A stretch of 64,000 bases of DNA. Source: Afipia sp. Lineage in GTDB: Bacteria; Pseudomonadota; Alphaproteobacteria; Rhizobiales; Xanthobacteraceae. How positions within the stretch are numbered: the stretch's first letter is position 1; every line of letters starts with the position of its first letter. Location: NCBI GenBank assembly GCA_017308575.1, contig JAFKEQ010000006.1, positions 5,001 through 69,000 on the forward strand. Direction: 5' to 3'. This document shows positions 16,224-24,428 of this stretch, piece by piece. Made by a program: the position numbers and the translations under genes. The notes beneath the pieces were generated by a model. The model saw only the letters and a program-made list of their open reading frames with translations, searched no databases and was not told the DNA's origin.

Positions 16224-17137
16224 GGATCGGACCGTTGCGCTTCATTCTTTCGATCGTTGTCGCGGTCATGGCCGGGTTTGGGTCTGCTCAGGCTGAGGAC
16301 AGGCTCAACATTGTCGCGACCTTCTCGATCCTCGGCGATTTCGCGAAGAACGTCGGTGGCGACCGGGTGAATGTCACCATGCTGGTCGGCGCCGATAGCG
16401 ACACGCATGTCTATACGCCGAGCCCGGCGGACGCGAAGAAGATCACCGATGCAAAGCTTGTGATCGTCAACGGCCTCGGCCTCGAGGGCTGGCTGCCGCG
16501 TCTGGTGAAATCGTCGGGCGGCAAGGCCGTCACCGTTGTTGCCACCAAAGGCATCAAGCCCCGCAAGGTCGCGGCGGGCGAGGCGCTGAGCGAGGAGCAC
16601 GAGGTCGGCTCCGCCGATCCGCACGCCTGGCAGTCGGTCGGCAATGCCAAGGTTTATGTCGCCAACATCCGCGATGCGCTGGTCGCGGCCGATCCGGCGA
16701 ATGGCGATGCTTACAAGGCCAATGCCGCAGCCTATCTCTCAAAGCTGGATGCGCTCGATGGCGAGGTCCGCGTGGCCGTGGCGAGCATCCCGCCGGAGCG
16801 CCGCAGCGTGATCTCGACCCACGATGCTTTCGGCTATTTCGCCGCCGCTTACGGCGTGAAATTCGTGGCTCCGCAGGGTGTCTCCACCGAATCCGAGCCC
16901 AGTGCCCGCGACATCGCGGCGATCATCATCCAGATCAGGAAGCAGAAAATTCCGGCGGTTTTTCTGGAAAATGTCACCGATCCGCGCCTGATGCAGCGGA
17001 TCGCCGCGGAGACCGGGGCGAAGGTCGGCGGAACGCTGTATTCGGACAGTCTGACCGGCGAAAAGGGGCCTGCCCCCACTTACATTGACATGGTCCGGCA
17101 CAATATAAAGGCCCTGACCAGCGCGCTGTCGAACTAG
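16220..17137 (+). CDS. znuA: Zinc ABC transporter substrate-binding protein
   Basis: 305 aa with a signal peptide (residues 1-22, cleavage near SAQA). Cluster A-I metal-binding fold: conserved ligands in [15 protein letters not shown] (His), [11 protein letters not shown] (His), [15 protein letters not shown] (His) and the C-terminal LYSDSLTG (Asp). It lacks the long His-rich loop of E. coli ZnuA, so it resembles AztC-type proteins. It captures zinc in the periplasm. The gene follows the permease with overlapping stop and start. Confidence 0.9.
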   Translation: MRIGPLRFILSIVVAVMAGFGSAQAEDRLNIVATFSILGDFAKNVGGDRVNVTMLVGADSDTHVYTPSPADAKKITDAKLVIVNGLGLEGWLPRLVKSSGGKAVTVVATKGIKPRKVAAGEALSEEHEVGSADPHAWQSVGNAKVYVANIRDALVAADPANGDAYKANAAAYLSKLDALDGEVRVAVASIPPERRSVISTHDAFGYFAAAYGVKFVAPQGVSTESEPSARDIAAIIIQIRKQKIPAVFLENVTDPRLMQRIAAETGAKVGGTLYSDSLTGEKGPAPTYIDMVRHNIKALTSALSN

Positions 17138-17189
17138 GGCAGGGGCCACCCCGCCGCCGGGCGCGCGTTTGATTTTGCCTGGAGTTTTC

Positions 17190-18275
17190 ATGTCCGAAGC
17201 CGCCGCCAACAAAATCCCCGTGACCGTTCTGACCGGCTATCTCGGGGCCGGGAAAACCACGCTCCTGAACCGCATCCTGTCCGAAAACCACGGCAAGAAA
17301 TACGCCGTGATCGTCAACGAATTCGGCGAGATCGGAATCGACAACGATCTGATCGTCGGCGCGGACGAGGAAGTGTTCGAGATGAACAACGGCTGCGTCT
17401 GCTGCACCGTGCGCGGCGATCTCGTGCGCATCATCGACGGGCTGATGAAGCGCAAGGGCAAGTTCGACGCCATCATTCTGGAAACCACCGGCCTCGCCGA
17501 TCCGGCTCCCGTGGCGCAGACCTTCTTCGTGGACGAGGACGTGCGCGAGAAGACCGCGCTCGATGCGGTGGTGACGGTGGCCGACGCCAAATGGCTCAGC
17601 GATCGCCTCAAGGACGCGCCGGAAGCCAAGAACCAGATCGCCTTTGCCGACGTGATCGTGCTCAACAAGACCGATCTTGTCACCGCGCCGGAGCTTGCCG
17701 AGGTGGAGGCACGCATCCGCGCGATCAATCCGTATGCGACGCTGCATAAGACCCAGCGCGCGCAGGTGAAACTGTCCGACGTGCTGGAACGCGGCGCGTT
17801 CGATCTCGACCGCATTCTGGAAATCGAGCCGGAGTTTCTCGAAGGCGACAGCCACGACCACGAGCATTGCCATGATGAGAACTGCACGAACGAGCATCAT
17901 CACCATGGCCACGATCACCACCATCATGGGCACGATCACGGCCATGGCCATGCCCATGGCCTGAAGCACTATCACGACGAGGATATGCAGTCGCTGTCGC
18001 TGCGCACCGAAAAGCCAATCGATCCGACCAAGTTCATGCCATGGCTGCAGGATCTCGTCGCCAAGGACGGCGAGAAGATCTTGCGCTCCAAGGGCATCTT
18101 GTCCTTCAAGGGCGACGACGACCGTTATGTGTTCCAGGGTGTCCACATGATGCTGGAAGGCGACCATCAGCGGAAATGGCGCAACGACGAGAAGCGCGAA
18201 AGCCGCGTCGTCTTCATCGGCCGTGAATTGCCCGAACAGGCGATCCGTGAAGGCTTCGAGAAGACCATCGCGTGA
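17190..18275 (+). CDS. COG0523 GTP-binding metallochaperone (CobW/ZNG-like)
   Basis: 361 aa. The start is the ATG at 17190 with TGGAG upstream. Features in order: Walker [11 protein letters not shown] (residues 13-22), EFGEIGID, the zinc site GCVCCTVRG (CxCC), [10 protein letters not shown] and NKTDL (guanine specificity). Between about residues 220 and 265 is a long His-rich loop ([33 protein letters not shown]), then the CobW C-terminal domain. COG0523 proteins deliver metal using GTP hydrolysis. In a Zur-controlled operon a role in zinc allocation is likely. Confidence 0.92.
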   Translation: MSEAAANKIPVTVLTGYLGAGKTTLLNRILSENHGKKYAVIVNEFGEIGIDNDLIVGADEEVFEMNNGCVCCTVRGDLVRIIDGLMKRKGKFDAIILETTGLADPAPVAQTFFVDEDVREKTALDAVVTVADAKWLSDRLKDAPEAKNQIAFADVIVLNKTDLVTAPELAEVEARIRAINPYATLHKTQRAQVKLSDVLERGAFDLDRILEIEPEFLEGDSHDHEHCHDENCTNEHHHHGHDHHHHGHDHGHGHAHGLKHYHDEDMQSLSLRTEKPIDPTKFMPWLQDLVAKDGEKILRSKGILSFKGDDDRYVFQGVHMMLEGDHQRKWRNDEKRESRVVFIGRELPEQAIREGFEKTIA

Positions 18276-19291
18276 TGAAGGACTTCAATCCGGCTTCCGA
18301 GACCGCTTCCATCGTCTCCGTCACCGATCGCGTGACCAGGGTCAGGCTCAATGCTCCGGCGACCGCCGTGCATTTCCTCGGAGACACCGCGGTCTTTGTC
18401 GGCGCCGAGGAAAACGTCACCTTCGCGAAGGACGATGAGGTCAAGGACATCGCCGTTCATGGCGGAGGCATTTTGTGCGCGACGTCTGACGGCAAGCGTG
18501 TCGCGGTGGGCGGCGACGATGGCAAGCTGGTCTCTGTCGATGCCAAGTCGAATATCGAGACGCTGGCCACCGACGCCAAGCGGCGCTGGATCGACAACGT
18601 CGCGCTGCATGCCGATGGCACGGTGGCGTGGTCCGCGGGCAAGACGGCCTTCGTGCGTTCGCCGAAGGGCGAGGAGAAATCGTTCGATGCACCGTCCACG
18701 GTGGGCGGGCTCGCCTTCGCGCCGAAGGGCATTCGTCTTGCGATTGCACACTACAACGGCGTGACGCTGTGGTTTCCGAACATGGGCGCGAAGCCCGAGT
18801 TTCTGGAGTGGAAGGGCTCGCATCTCGGCGTGACCTTCAGCGCCGACAACCGCTTTCTCGTCACCTCGATGCACGAGGCGGCGCTGCACGGCTGGCGGCT
18901 AGCGGATTCGCGCCACATGCGCATGACCGGATATCCGGCGCGCGTGCGTTCGATGTCGTGGAGCGCGGGCGGAAAGTTTCTCGCCACCTCCGGTTCGGAC
19001 AGCGTGATCCTGTGGCCGTTCGCCAGCAAGGATGGGCCGATGGGCAAGGAGCCGGGCATGCTCGCCCCGCTGCAGGCCAAGGCGACCGTCGTCGCCTGCC
19101 ATCCCAAGGATGATATTTTTGCCGTCGGCTATAGCGACGGCACCATCCTGATGGTGCGGATCGAGGATGGCGCGGAAATTCTGGTCCGCCGCAATGCGGG
19201 CGAGCCGGTCGCGGCGCTGGGATGGAATGCAAAGGGATCGCTGCTCGCCTTTGCGACCGAAGATGGCGATGCTGGACTGCTTACGCTCTAG
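18275..19291 (+). CDS. WD40-repeat propeller protein of the zinc operon
   Basis: 338 aa. The ATG at 18275 overlaps the preceding TGA (TGATG); a GTG lies just before. About seven blade-like repeats with spaced Trp and GH/SD-type turns, for example VRSMSWSAGGKFLATSGSDSVILWPF, fit a beta-propeller. No signal peptide, so cytosolic. Tight coupling to the COG0523 gene suggests a scaffold or partner for the GTPase. The periplasmic zinc chaperone AztD is also a propeller in aztABCD operons, but this one lacks an export signal. Confidence 0.8.
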   Translation: MKDFNPASETASIVSVTDRVTRVRLNAPATAVHFLGDTAVFVGAEENVTFAKDDEVKDIAVHGGGILCATSDGKRVAVGGDDGKLVSVDAKSNIETLATDAKRRWIDNVALHADGTVAWSAGKTAFVRSPKGEEKSFDAPSTVGGLAFAPKGIRLAIAHYNGVTLWFPNMGAKPEFLEWKGSHLGVTFSADNRFLVTSMHEAALHGWRLADSRHMRMTGYPARVRSMSWSAGGKFLATSGSDSVILWPFASKDGPMGKEPGMLAPLQAKATVVACHPKDDIFAVGYSDGTILMVRIEDGAEILVRRNAGEPVAALGWNAKGSLLAFATEDGDAGLLTL

Positions 19292-19307
19292 TCGGTAAGC
19301 AAACGTC

Positions 19308-20024
19308 ATGCGCTTCCTGACGACATTCCAGACCTATGACTTTCTCGACACGCTTGTCAGCCTGACGACGGCTTTCGTCCTCGGCACGCTGATCGGTGCC
19401 GAGCGCCAGTATCGCCTGCGCACGGCGGGGTTGAGAACGAACGTGCTGGTCGCGGTCAGCGCGGCTGCCTTCGTCGATCTGGCGATGCATCTCACGGGGC
19501 AGGACGGCGCGGTGCGCGTCATCGCCTATGTGGTGTCCGGCATCGGCTTTCTCGGTGCGGGCGTCATCATGAAGGAAGGCATGAACGTGCGGGGGCTGAA
19601 CACGGCGGCGACGCTGTGGGGCTCGGCCGCGGTCGGCTCATGTGCGGGAGCCGACATGGTCGCGCAGGCGACGGCGCTGACGGTGTTCGTCCTGGCGGGC
19701 AATACCCTGTTGCGCCCGCTGGTCAATGCCATCAACCGCAGCCCGATCGATTCCAGGGCGTCGGAAGTGACCTACGAGTTTCGTCTGACCGTGGACGACG
19801 CCTCTCTCGATCCCATGCGTGAGCTGCTGGTCGAGAAGCTGGAGGCCGCGAGCTATCCGGTCGGCGATGTGAACGTGATCGATCGCGCCGAAGGTGTCGC
19901 CGAGATCGTGGCCACGCTTGTCAGCACGGCTGTCGAGGCCAAGGAGCTGGATGCGGTCGCCGCCGAACTGGCGCGGCATTCCGGCGTGCGCCACGCCACA
20001 TGGGATGTCAGCACCAAGGACTGA
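19308..20024 (+). CDS. MgtC/SapB family protein
   Basis: 238 aa. Four or five N-terminal membrane segments with the MgtC pattern TLIGAERQYRLRTAGLRTNVLVAVSAAAF and GIGFLGAGVIMKEGMNVRGLNTAATLWGSAAVG (residues 25-120), then a soluble C-terminal domain of about 90 residues. MgtC proteins act in the inner membrane and affect Mg2+ starvation response and ATP synthase; the role here is unknown. It starts 16 bases after the WD40 gene, so it may be the last gene of the zinc operon. Confidence 0.87.
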   Translation: MRFLTTFQTYDFLDTLVSLTTAFVLGTLIGAERQYRLRTAGLRTNVLVAVSAAAFVDLAMHLTGQDGAVRVIAYVVSGIGFLGAGVIMKEGMNVRGLNTAATLWGSAAVGSCAGADMVAQATALTVFVLAGNTLLRPLVNAINRSPIDSRASEVTYEFRLTVDDASLDPMRELLVEKLEAASYPVGDVNVIDRAEGVAEIVATLVSTAVEAKELDAVAAELARHSGVRHATWDVSTKD

Positions 20025-20152
20025 TCACCGTCACAACGGGTTCCGCATTTTTCTTCACGTTTGATTGAGTGCGGCATCACGCCCGGCAGACACATCCGGA
20101 ACCGTCGCGCCTGTCATCCGTTGCATCCCGACGAAGCGATCGAGGGTGCCTC

Positions 20153-20485
20153 ATGATGCGAAATGACAAGGAAGCCAGTCGCGCCGACCTCTTTCTGTCC
20201 GCAGTTCTGCTCGCGGGCGGTCTGGCCATCACCGGGGTTTCGCTGATGCAGCTTTCCGAGCGCGGTAAAATTCATTTCGCGCAGGCCACACAGCCGACCG
20301 AAACACAGCCTTCTGTTCCCGCAGGCAAGAGCGACGGACCCGCCGAATCCAAACCGGGCGGCACGCGGCCGACGACGCCCGCGCCTGAACCCGCGCGCCC
20401 CGATGCCGACGCGCAAAAGGCCGGCGCGAAGCCTGCTCTGCCGCCCGCACCGGCCGAGAAGATGGGCGATCCGATCAGGAAGTAA
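20153..20485 (+). CDS. Hypothetical single-span protein with Pro-rich tail
   Basis: 110 aa. Starts at MMRNDKEAS (ATG 20153; a second ATG at 20156) after a GAGGG sequence. One hydrophobic segment (ADLFLSAVLLAGGLAITGVSLMQL, residues about 11-34), then a tail very rich in Pro, Ala, Lys and Thr that probably reaches the periplasm. No recognised domain. It is convergent with homospermidine synthase and followed by a bidirectional terminator. Confidence 0.6.
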   Translation: MMRNDKEASRADLFLSAVLLAGGLAITGVSLMQLSERGKIHFAQATQPTETQPSVPAGKSDGPAESKPGGTRPTTPAPEPARPDADAQKAGAKPALPPAPAEKMGDPIRK

Positions 20486-20500
20486 CTGCGAGCAGACATG

Positions 20501-20532
20501 AAAAAGCCGGGCACGTGGCCCGGCTTTCTTTT
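20501..20532. terminator. Bidirectional terminator
   Basis: GCCGGGC (20506-20512) pairs with GCCCGGC (20518-20524), extended by AAA/TTT, with an A run on the left and TTTCTTTT on the right. It separates the plus-strand small gene (stop 20485) from the minus-strand homospermidine synthase (stop 20543). Confidence 0.85.
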
Positions 20533-20542
20533 GACTGCGCGA

Positions 20543-21979
20543 TCACCGCACCAGAACGTTCTTGAACTGCCAGGGGTCGCTGGTGTCGATGTCTTCCGGG
20601 AAGAGACCCGGACGATCCGTCAGCGGCGTCCAGTCGGTGTAGTAGCCTTTCACCGGCCCGAGATAGGGCTTCTGGATTTCCAGCAGGCGATCGAAGTCCA
20701 TCTCGTCGGCTTCGACGATGCCTTCGTTCGGATTTTCCAGTGCCCACACCATGCCGCCGAGCACGGCAGAGGTCACCTGCAGGCCGGTGGCGTTCTGGTA
20801 TGGCGCGAGTTTCCGCGTCTCCTCGATGGAGAGCTGCGAGCCGAACCAGTAAGCATTGTTGTCGTGGCCGAACAGCAGCACGCCGAGTTCGTCGATGCCG
20901 TCGACGATCTCGTTTTCATCAAGGATGTGATGTTTCTCCTGCGCCTTGGCGGCGCGGCCGAACATCTCGTGCAGCGAAAGCACCGCGTCATCCGCCGGAT
21001 GATAGGCGTAGTGGCAGGTCGGCCGGTAGAGCACCTTGCCCGACGCGTCACGCACCGTGAAATAGTCGGAGATCGAGATCGACTCGTTGTGCGTGACCAG
21101 GAAGCCGTATTGCGCGCCGCGGGTCGGGCACCAGGTGCGCACGCGCGTATCGGCGCCCGGCTGCATCAGATAGATTGCCGCGCCGCATCCGGCTTCGTGG
21201 GTGTGCGCGTTTTCGGGCATCCACTTTTCGTGCGTGCCCCAGCCGAGTTCGGATGGCTGCACGCCTTCGGAGATGAAGCCTTCCACAGACCAGGTGTTGA
21301 CGAACACGTCCGGTTCTTTTGGCTTCTTCGAACGCTGGGTGTCGCGCTCCGCAATGTGGATGCCCTTGACGCCTGCCTGGCGCATCAGGTCCGCCCATTC
21401 GGCCTTGGTCTTCGGCTTCGGTGCGTTGAGCTTGAGGCCGTTGGCGACATTCAGCAGCGCCTGCTTGACGAAGAACGAGACCATGCCGGGATTGGCGCCG
21501 CAGCAGGAGACGGCCGTGGTTGAGCCCGGCGGACGGGCCCTCTTGGCGGCGAGCGTGTTCTCGCGCAATGCGTAGTTGGAGCGTGCTTCAGGCCCTTTCG
21601 ACGCATCGAAATAGAAGCCGAGCCACGGCTCGTTCACCGTGTCGATGTAAAGTGCGCCGACTTCGTTGCAGAGTTCCATGATGTCGGTGGAGCCGGTGTC
21701 GACCGAAAGATTGACGCAGAAGCCCTGGCCGCCGCCTTCGGTGAGCAGCGGCGTCAGCAGTTCGCGATAATTGTCCTTAGTCACGGCTTGCTGGATGAAG
21801 CGCACATTCTGCTTCTCGCAATGGGCCTTGCGGCCTTCGTCCTTGGGATCGATCACCGTCACGCGCGACTTGTCGTAATCGAGATGCCGCTCGATCATCG
21901 GCAGCGTGCCTTTGCCGATCGAGCCGAAGCCGATCATGACAATGGGGCCGCTGATGCGCGCGTAAACGGGTGATGTCAT
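20543..21979 (-). CDS. hss: Homospermidine synthase
   Basis: 478 aa, matching the length of the bacterial enzyme (EC 2.5.1.44). It uses NAD+ to join two putrescine molecules into sym-homospermidine in the cytosol. The Rossmann motif lies in GPIVMIGFGSIGKGTLPMIE (residues about 11-30), and CCGANPGMVSFFVKQALL and YIDTVNEPWLGFYFD are characteristic. The start is the ATG at 21979. A hairpin in the upstream gap (22044-22069) may separate it from the Rnk-like genes. The ornithine decarboxylase that makes its substrate lies 2.4 kb upstream. Confidence 0.94.
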   Translation of the reverse strand: MTSPVYARISGPIVMIGFGSIGKGTLPMIERHLDYDKSRVTVIDPKDEGRKAHCEKQNVRFIQQAVTKDNYRELLTPLLTEGGGQGFCVNLSVDTGSTDIMELCNEVGALYIDTVNEPWLGFYFDASKGPEARSNYALRENTLAAKRARPPGSTTAVSCCGANPGMVSFFVKQALLNVANGLKLNAPKPKTKAEWADLMRQAGVKGIHIAERDTQRSKKPKEPDVFVNTWSVEGFISEGVQPSELGWGTHEKWMPENAHTHEAGCGAAIYLMQPGADTRVRTWCPTRGAQYGFLVTHNESISISDYFTVRDASGKVLYRPTCHYAYHPADDAVLSLHEMFGRAAKAQEKHHILDENEIVDGIDELGVLLFGHDNNAYWFGSQLSIEETRKLAPYQNATGLQVTSAVLGGMVWALENPNEGIVEADEMDFDRLLEIQKPYLGPVKGYYTDWTPLTDRPGLFPEDIDTSDPWQFKNVLVR

Positions 21980-22043
21980 CACTGAAACTCCGGATAGCAG
22001 GGAAGGGTGGCCGCCGAAGGACTTACGGCAACTCGAAGGGGAC

Positions 22044-22069
22044 GGCAACGGTGGTTTGCCACCGCTGCC
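22044..22069 (-). promoter_or_regulatory. Hairpin upstream of homospermidine synthase
   Basis: GGCAACGGTGG (22044-22054) pairs with CCACCGCTGCC (22059-22069) at 10 of 11 positions around a four-base loop. It lies between the second Rnk-like gene and hss without a T run. It may be a weak terminator or part of the hss leader. Confidence 0.4.
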
Positions 22070-22096
22070 TTCATAAACCTGTCGTATAAGGTGTTG

Positions 22097-22498
22097 TTAT
22101 CGCGGCTGATTCACCTTGAGTACGGTGAGCGAGCGCCAGCGCCCGCCGGGCGTCTGGAATTCGATGGTCTGTCCGGCGGACAGACCGATCAGAGCTGCGC
22201 CGATCGGCGTCAGGATCGAGATTCTCCCGGCGTCGACGTCGGCAGCCTCCGGATAGACCAGCATGACCGATCGTTCCTGCAGGCTGATGTCGTCGCGGAA
22301 CGTCACCTCGGAATCCATCGTGACAAGGCCCGGCCGCGCCCGCACGTCCGGCACGATCTCGGCGCGCTCGATCTCGCGGGCGAGGAAATCGGTGGTCTGC
22401 GGATATTTGTCGGACGCGGCTTCAGCGATGTTGCGCAGGCGATCCGCGTCGCACATGCGCAGGGCAATCGGAGGCAATTGTGTAATCAAATGGCTCAT
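22097..22498 (-). CDS. rnk: Rnk/GreA-GreB C-terminal domain protein (copy 2)
   Basis: 133 aa. An N-terminal helical region (LPPIALRMCDADRLRNIAEAA) is followed by the GreA/GreB-type FKBP-like domain: SEVTFRD, VMLVYPEAADVDAGRISILTPIGAALIGLSAGQTIEF. This is the architecture of Rnk, the regulator of nucleoside diphosphate kinase, which binds RNA polymerase in enterobacteria. The function here is inferred. A close relative is encoded just upstream on the same strand. Confidence 0.87.
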   Translation of the reverse strand: MSHLITQLPPIALRMCDADRLRNIAEAASDKYPQTTDFLAREIERAEIVPDVRARPGLVTMDSEVTFRDDISLQERSVMLVYPEAADVDAGRISILTPIGAALIGLSAGQTIEFQTPGGRWRSLTVLKVNQPR

Positions 22499-22515
22499 GA
22501 TTCTCTGTTCCTTCT

Positions 22516-22998
22516 TTATGCAGCGGTGGGCCCGCGCGGGCCGGGCTCGTTGTCGTCGGTATGTGGCACGGACCTCATGATGCGGTGCCGCTGCAGCGAG
22601 ATCACGCCGGCAGGCGGATCGAGACTTTCGACCGTGAGCACGTGACTGACGCCATCGGCGCCGAGATAGGGCATGCGCGATCCCACAGGCAGGCCGATCA
22701 GTGCGGCGCCAAGCGGCGACAGGATCGACACATGCAGATGGCTGCTGCGGAAATTCTCGGGCAGCACGGGAATGCGGCTGTCCAGCAGAAGCCCGTCGTC
22801 GGCCCGGAACGTCACCCAGTTGTCGAGACGCACGCAGCGCAACGGGTCCGCGGCTTCGACGACATCTGCGCGCGCGAGTTCGGACGCCAGGAAGCCGCCG
22901 ATGGGATCGCGGTGCTCCATCGCACGCAGGGCGGCGAGTTTGAGCAGATGGAAATCATGTGCCGCAATGCGGATCGGCGGAAGCTGTTCGTTCATCAT
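22516..22998 (-). CDS. Rnk/GreA-GreB C-terminal domain protein (copy 1)
   Basis: 160 aa from the first of two adjacent ATG codons (22998 and 22995). Same architecture as its neighbour: LPPIRIAAHDFHLLKLAALRAMEH, then NWVTFRADDG and HVSILSPLGAALIGLPVG. It has an extra C-terminal tail of about 25 residues rich in Arg, Pro and Gly. It ends 17 bases before copy 2 begins, so the two are very likely co-transcribed. Confidence 0.83.
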   Translation of the reverse strand: MMNEQLPPIRIAAHDFHLLKLAALRAMEHRDPIGGFLASELARADVVEAADPLRCVRLDNWVTFRADDGLLLDSRIPVLPENFRSSHLHVSILSPLGAALIGLPVGSRMPYLGADGVSHVLTVESLDPPAGVISLQRHRIMRSVPHTDDNEPGPRGPTAA

Positions 22999-23072
22999 GA
23001 CGTATCTCACGCCGCGCGACGCTGCTGCGCCGAACGGCTTCACGGTTCAGTTGTGAGAAAAAGACTGCAAAA

Positions 23073-23214
23073 GACCCGGGACGGCGCGGACGCGCGTCCG
23101 CCCGGGTCACCTTCGGGTTTGAAGGCGACCTGCGTGAAGCAGCAGACGGTTGTTGCAGACGTTCGACATGATCTTTTTAAGCTAGGGTGGTCCGCGCGAA
23201 AGTCAACGCGCGGA
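23073..23214 (-). promoter_or_regulatory. Two strong hairpins between ridA and the Rnk-like pair
   Basis: Hairpin A: GACCCGGG (23073-23080) with CCCGGGTC (23101-23108), enclosing a nested perfect palindrome CGGACGCGCGTCCG (23087-23100). Hairpin B: TCCGCGCG (23191-23198) with CGCGCGGA (23207-23214). Neither has a T run on the minus strand. B may end ridA transcription and A may lie in the leader of the Rnk-like genes. Confidence 0.45.
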
Positions 23215-23241
23215 CTGCGGCATCTTGGCGCGTTGAATATG

Positions 23242-23631
23242 TCAGGCCGTGCGGCGCTTGGCGGTGACTTCGATCTCGACCTTCATCTCCGGCTTGTAGA
23301 GCGCCGAAACCGCGACGATCGTGGCGGCGGGCCGGATCTCGCCGAGCGTTTCGCCGCATACGGCGAACACGGCATCGAAGTCCTTGGCGTCGGTGACGTA
23401 GTAGGTCGCACGCACGAGGTCGGCCATCTCGAAGCCGCCATCCTTCAATGCGGTCGCGATCACCTTGAAGCAGTTGCGGGTCTGTTCGGCGACGTCTTCG
23501 GGCAGGACCTTCGTCACCGGATCGTAGCCGGTGGTACCGGCGACAAAGCACATATCGCCATCGACAACGGCGCGGCTGTAGCCGGCGACCTTCTCGAACG
23601 GCGATCCGGATGAAATCAGGCGGCGGGACAT
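23242..23631 (-). CDS. ridA: RidA family protein
   Basis: 129 aa, the standard length of a RidA (YjgF/YER057c/UK114) trimer subunit. It shows YSRAVVDGDMCFVAGTTGYDP, EQTRNCFKVIATALKDGGFEMADLVRATYYVTD and a C-terminal ALYKPEMKVEIEVTA. The canonical RidA catalytic Arg lies in the LVRATYYV segment. RidA hydrolyses reactive enamine/imine intermediates from PLP enzymes; the nearby PLP-dependent ornithine decarboxylase is a possible context, not proof. Confidence 0.88.
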   Translation of the reverse strand: MSRRLISSGSPFEKVAGYSRAVVDGDMCFVAGTTGYDPVTKVLPEDVAEQTRNCFKVIATALKDGGFEMADLVRATYYVTDAKDFDAVFAVCGETLGEIRPAATIVAVSALYKPEMKVEIEVTAKRRTA

Positions 23632-23655
23632 CGGTCTTTTCCTTGTGACAATAGA

Positions 23656-23684
23656 ATTGCGGGGCTTATTTCAGGCCCCGCAAT
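23656..23684 (-). terminator. Hairpin between GNAT and ridA
   Basis: ATTGCGGGGC (23656-23665) pairs perfectly with GCCCCGCAAT (23675-23684). It follows the GNAT stop on the minus strand but has only a weak T-rich tail. Confidence 0.5.
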
Positions 23685-23704
23685 GCCGGGTCTTTGCCGT
23701 CAAA

Positions 23705-24307
23705 TCAAGCGGCCCGGATGAGAAGCTTTCGAGCTTTTTCGGCGGCGCGGGTGCGCGGACGGCGGGCCTTCATGCCGGTGGCGGCAATCATGCCGAAAGC
23801 TTCGTCCAGCGCGCCGTCGCGCAACTCAACAGCCAGCAACCGCTCGCGCTCAAACGGGCCGGGCAGGGCCAGTGCGCCGGTCTTGTCCGCCGCAAAGCCG
23901 AAGCGGGCGTAATAAACCGGGTCGCCGCGCAGGATCACCGCGCCGTGGCCGCGTGCTTTCGCGGCCGCCAGCGCATGCTCCATCAGCGCCGCGCCGATCC
24001 CGAGCGAACGGCATGATGCGTCGACGGCCAGCGGGCCGAGCACCAGCGCGGGAACGCCGCCCGCGCTGACGTGCCACAACCGCACGGTGCCGACCAGGCG
24101 GCCCTCATGCACCGCGGAGAAGGCGAGACCTTCGGCGGGCAGGCGTCCGTCGCGCAGGCGCTGACAGGTGCGGGCAAAGCGGCCTTCGCCGAAGCTCGCA
24201 TCCAGCAGCGCTTCACGCGCAACGACGTCCGAGGCACGCTCCGCACGGATCGCGAACGGAGCGGTCTCAAGGGTGAGGGCGGCGGTCTTTTTCCAAACAG
24301 CGGTCAT
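23705..24307 (-). CDS. GNAT family N-acetyltransferase (YhbS-like)
   Basis: 200 aa. It opens after a short leader with IRAERASDVVAREALLDASFG; the acetyl-CoA site lies in LGPLAVDASCRSLGIGAALMEHALAAAKARG, where CRSLGIG matches the GNAT loop. VILRGDPVYYARFGF is the YhbS-type segment. The C-terminal tail is Arg/Lys-rich. The gene lies 121 bases downstream of ornithine decarboxylase on the same strand, which suggests a polyamine or ornithine-related substrate, but this is only inference. Confidence 0.85.
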   Translation of the reverse strand: MTAVWKKTAALTLETAPFAIRAERASDVVAREALLDASFGEGRFARTCQRLRDGRLPAEGLAFSAVHEGRLVGTVRLWHVSAGGVPALVLGPLAVDASCRSLGIGAALMEHALAAAKARGHGAVILRGDPVYYARFGFAADKTGALALPGPFERERLLAVELRDGALDEAFGMIAATGMKARRPRTRAAEKARKLLIRAA

Positions 24308-24428
24308 GGCACGTCAGTCCCCACTCCGGACGGCGAACGCGCCGCGGAGTGTTGTCAGCAAATCGCAATTTGACGGGATGGACGCCGGCGAGCCGGCGTC
24401 CGGTTGTTCAAGCCTCAGAGGAGGCTGT

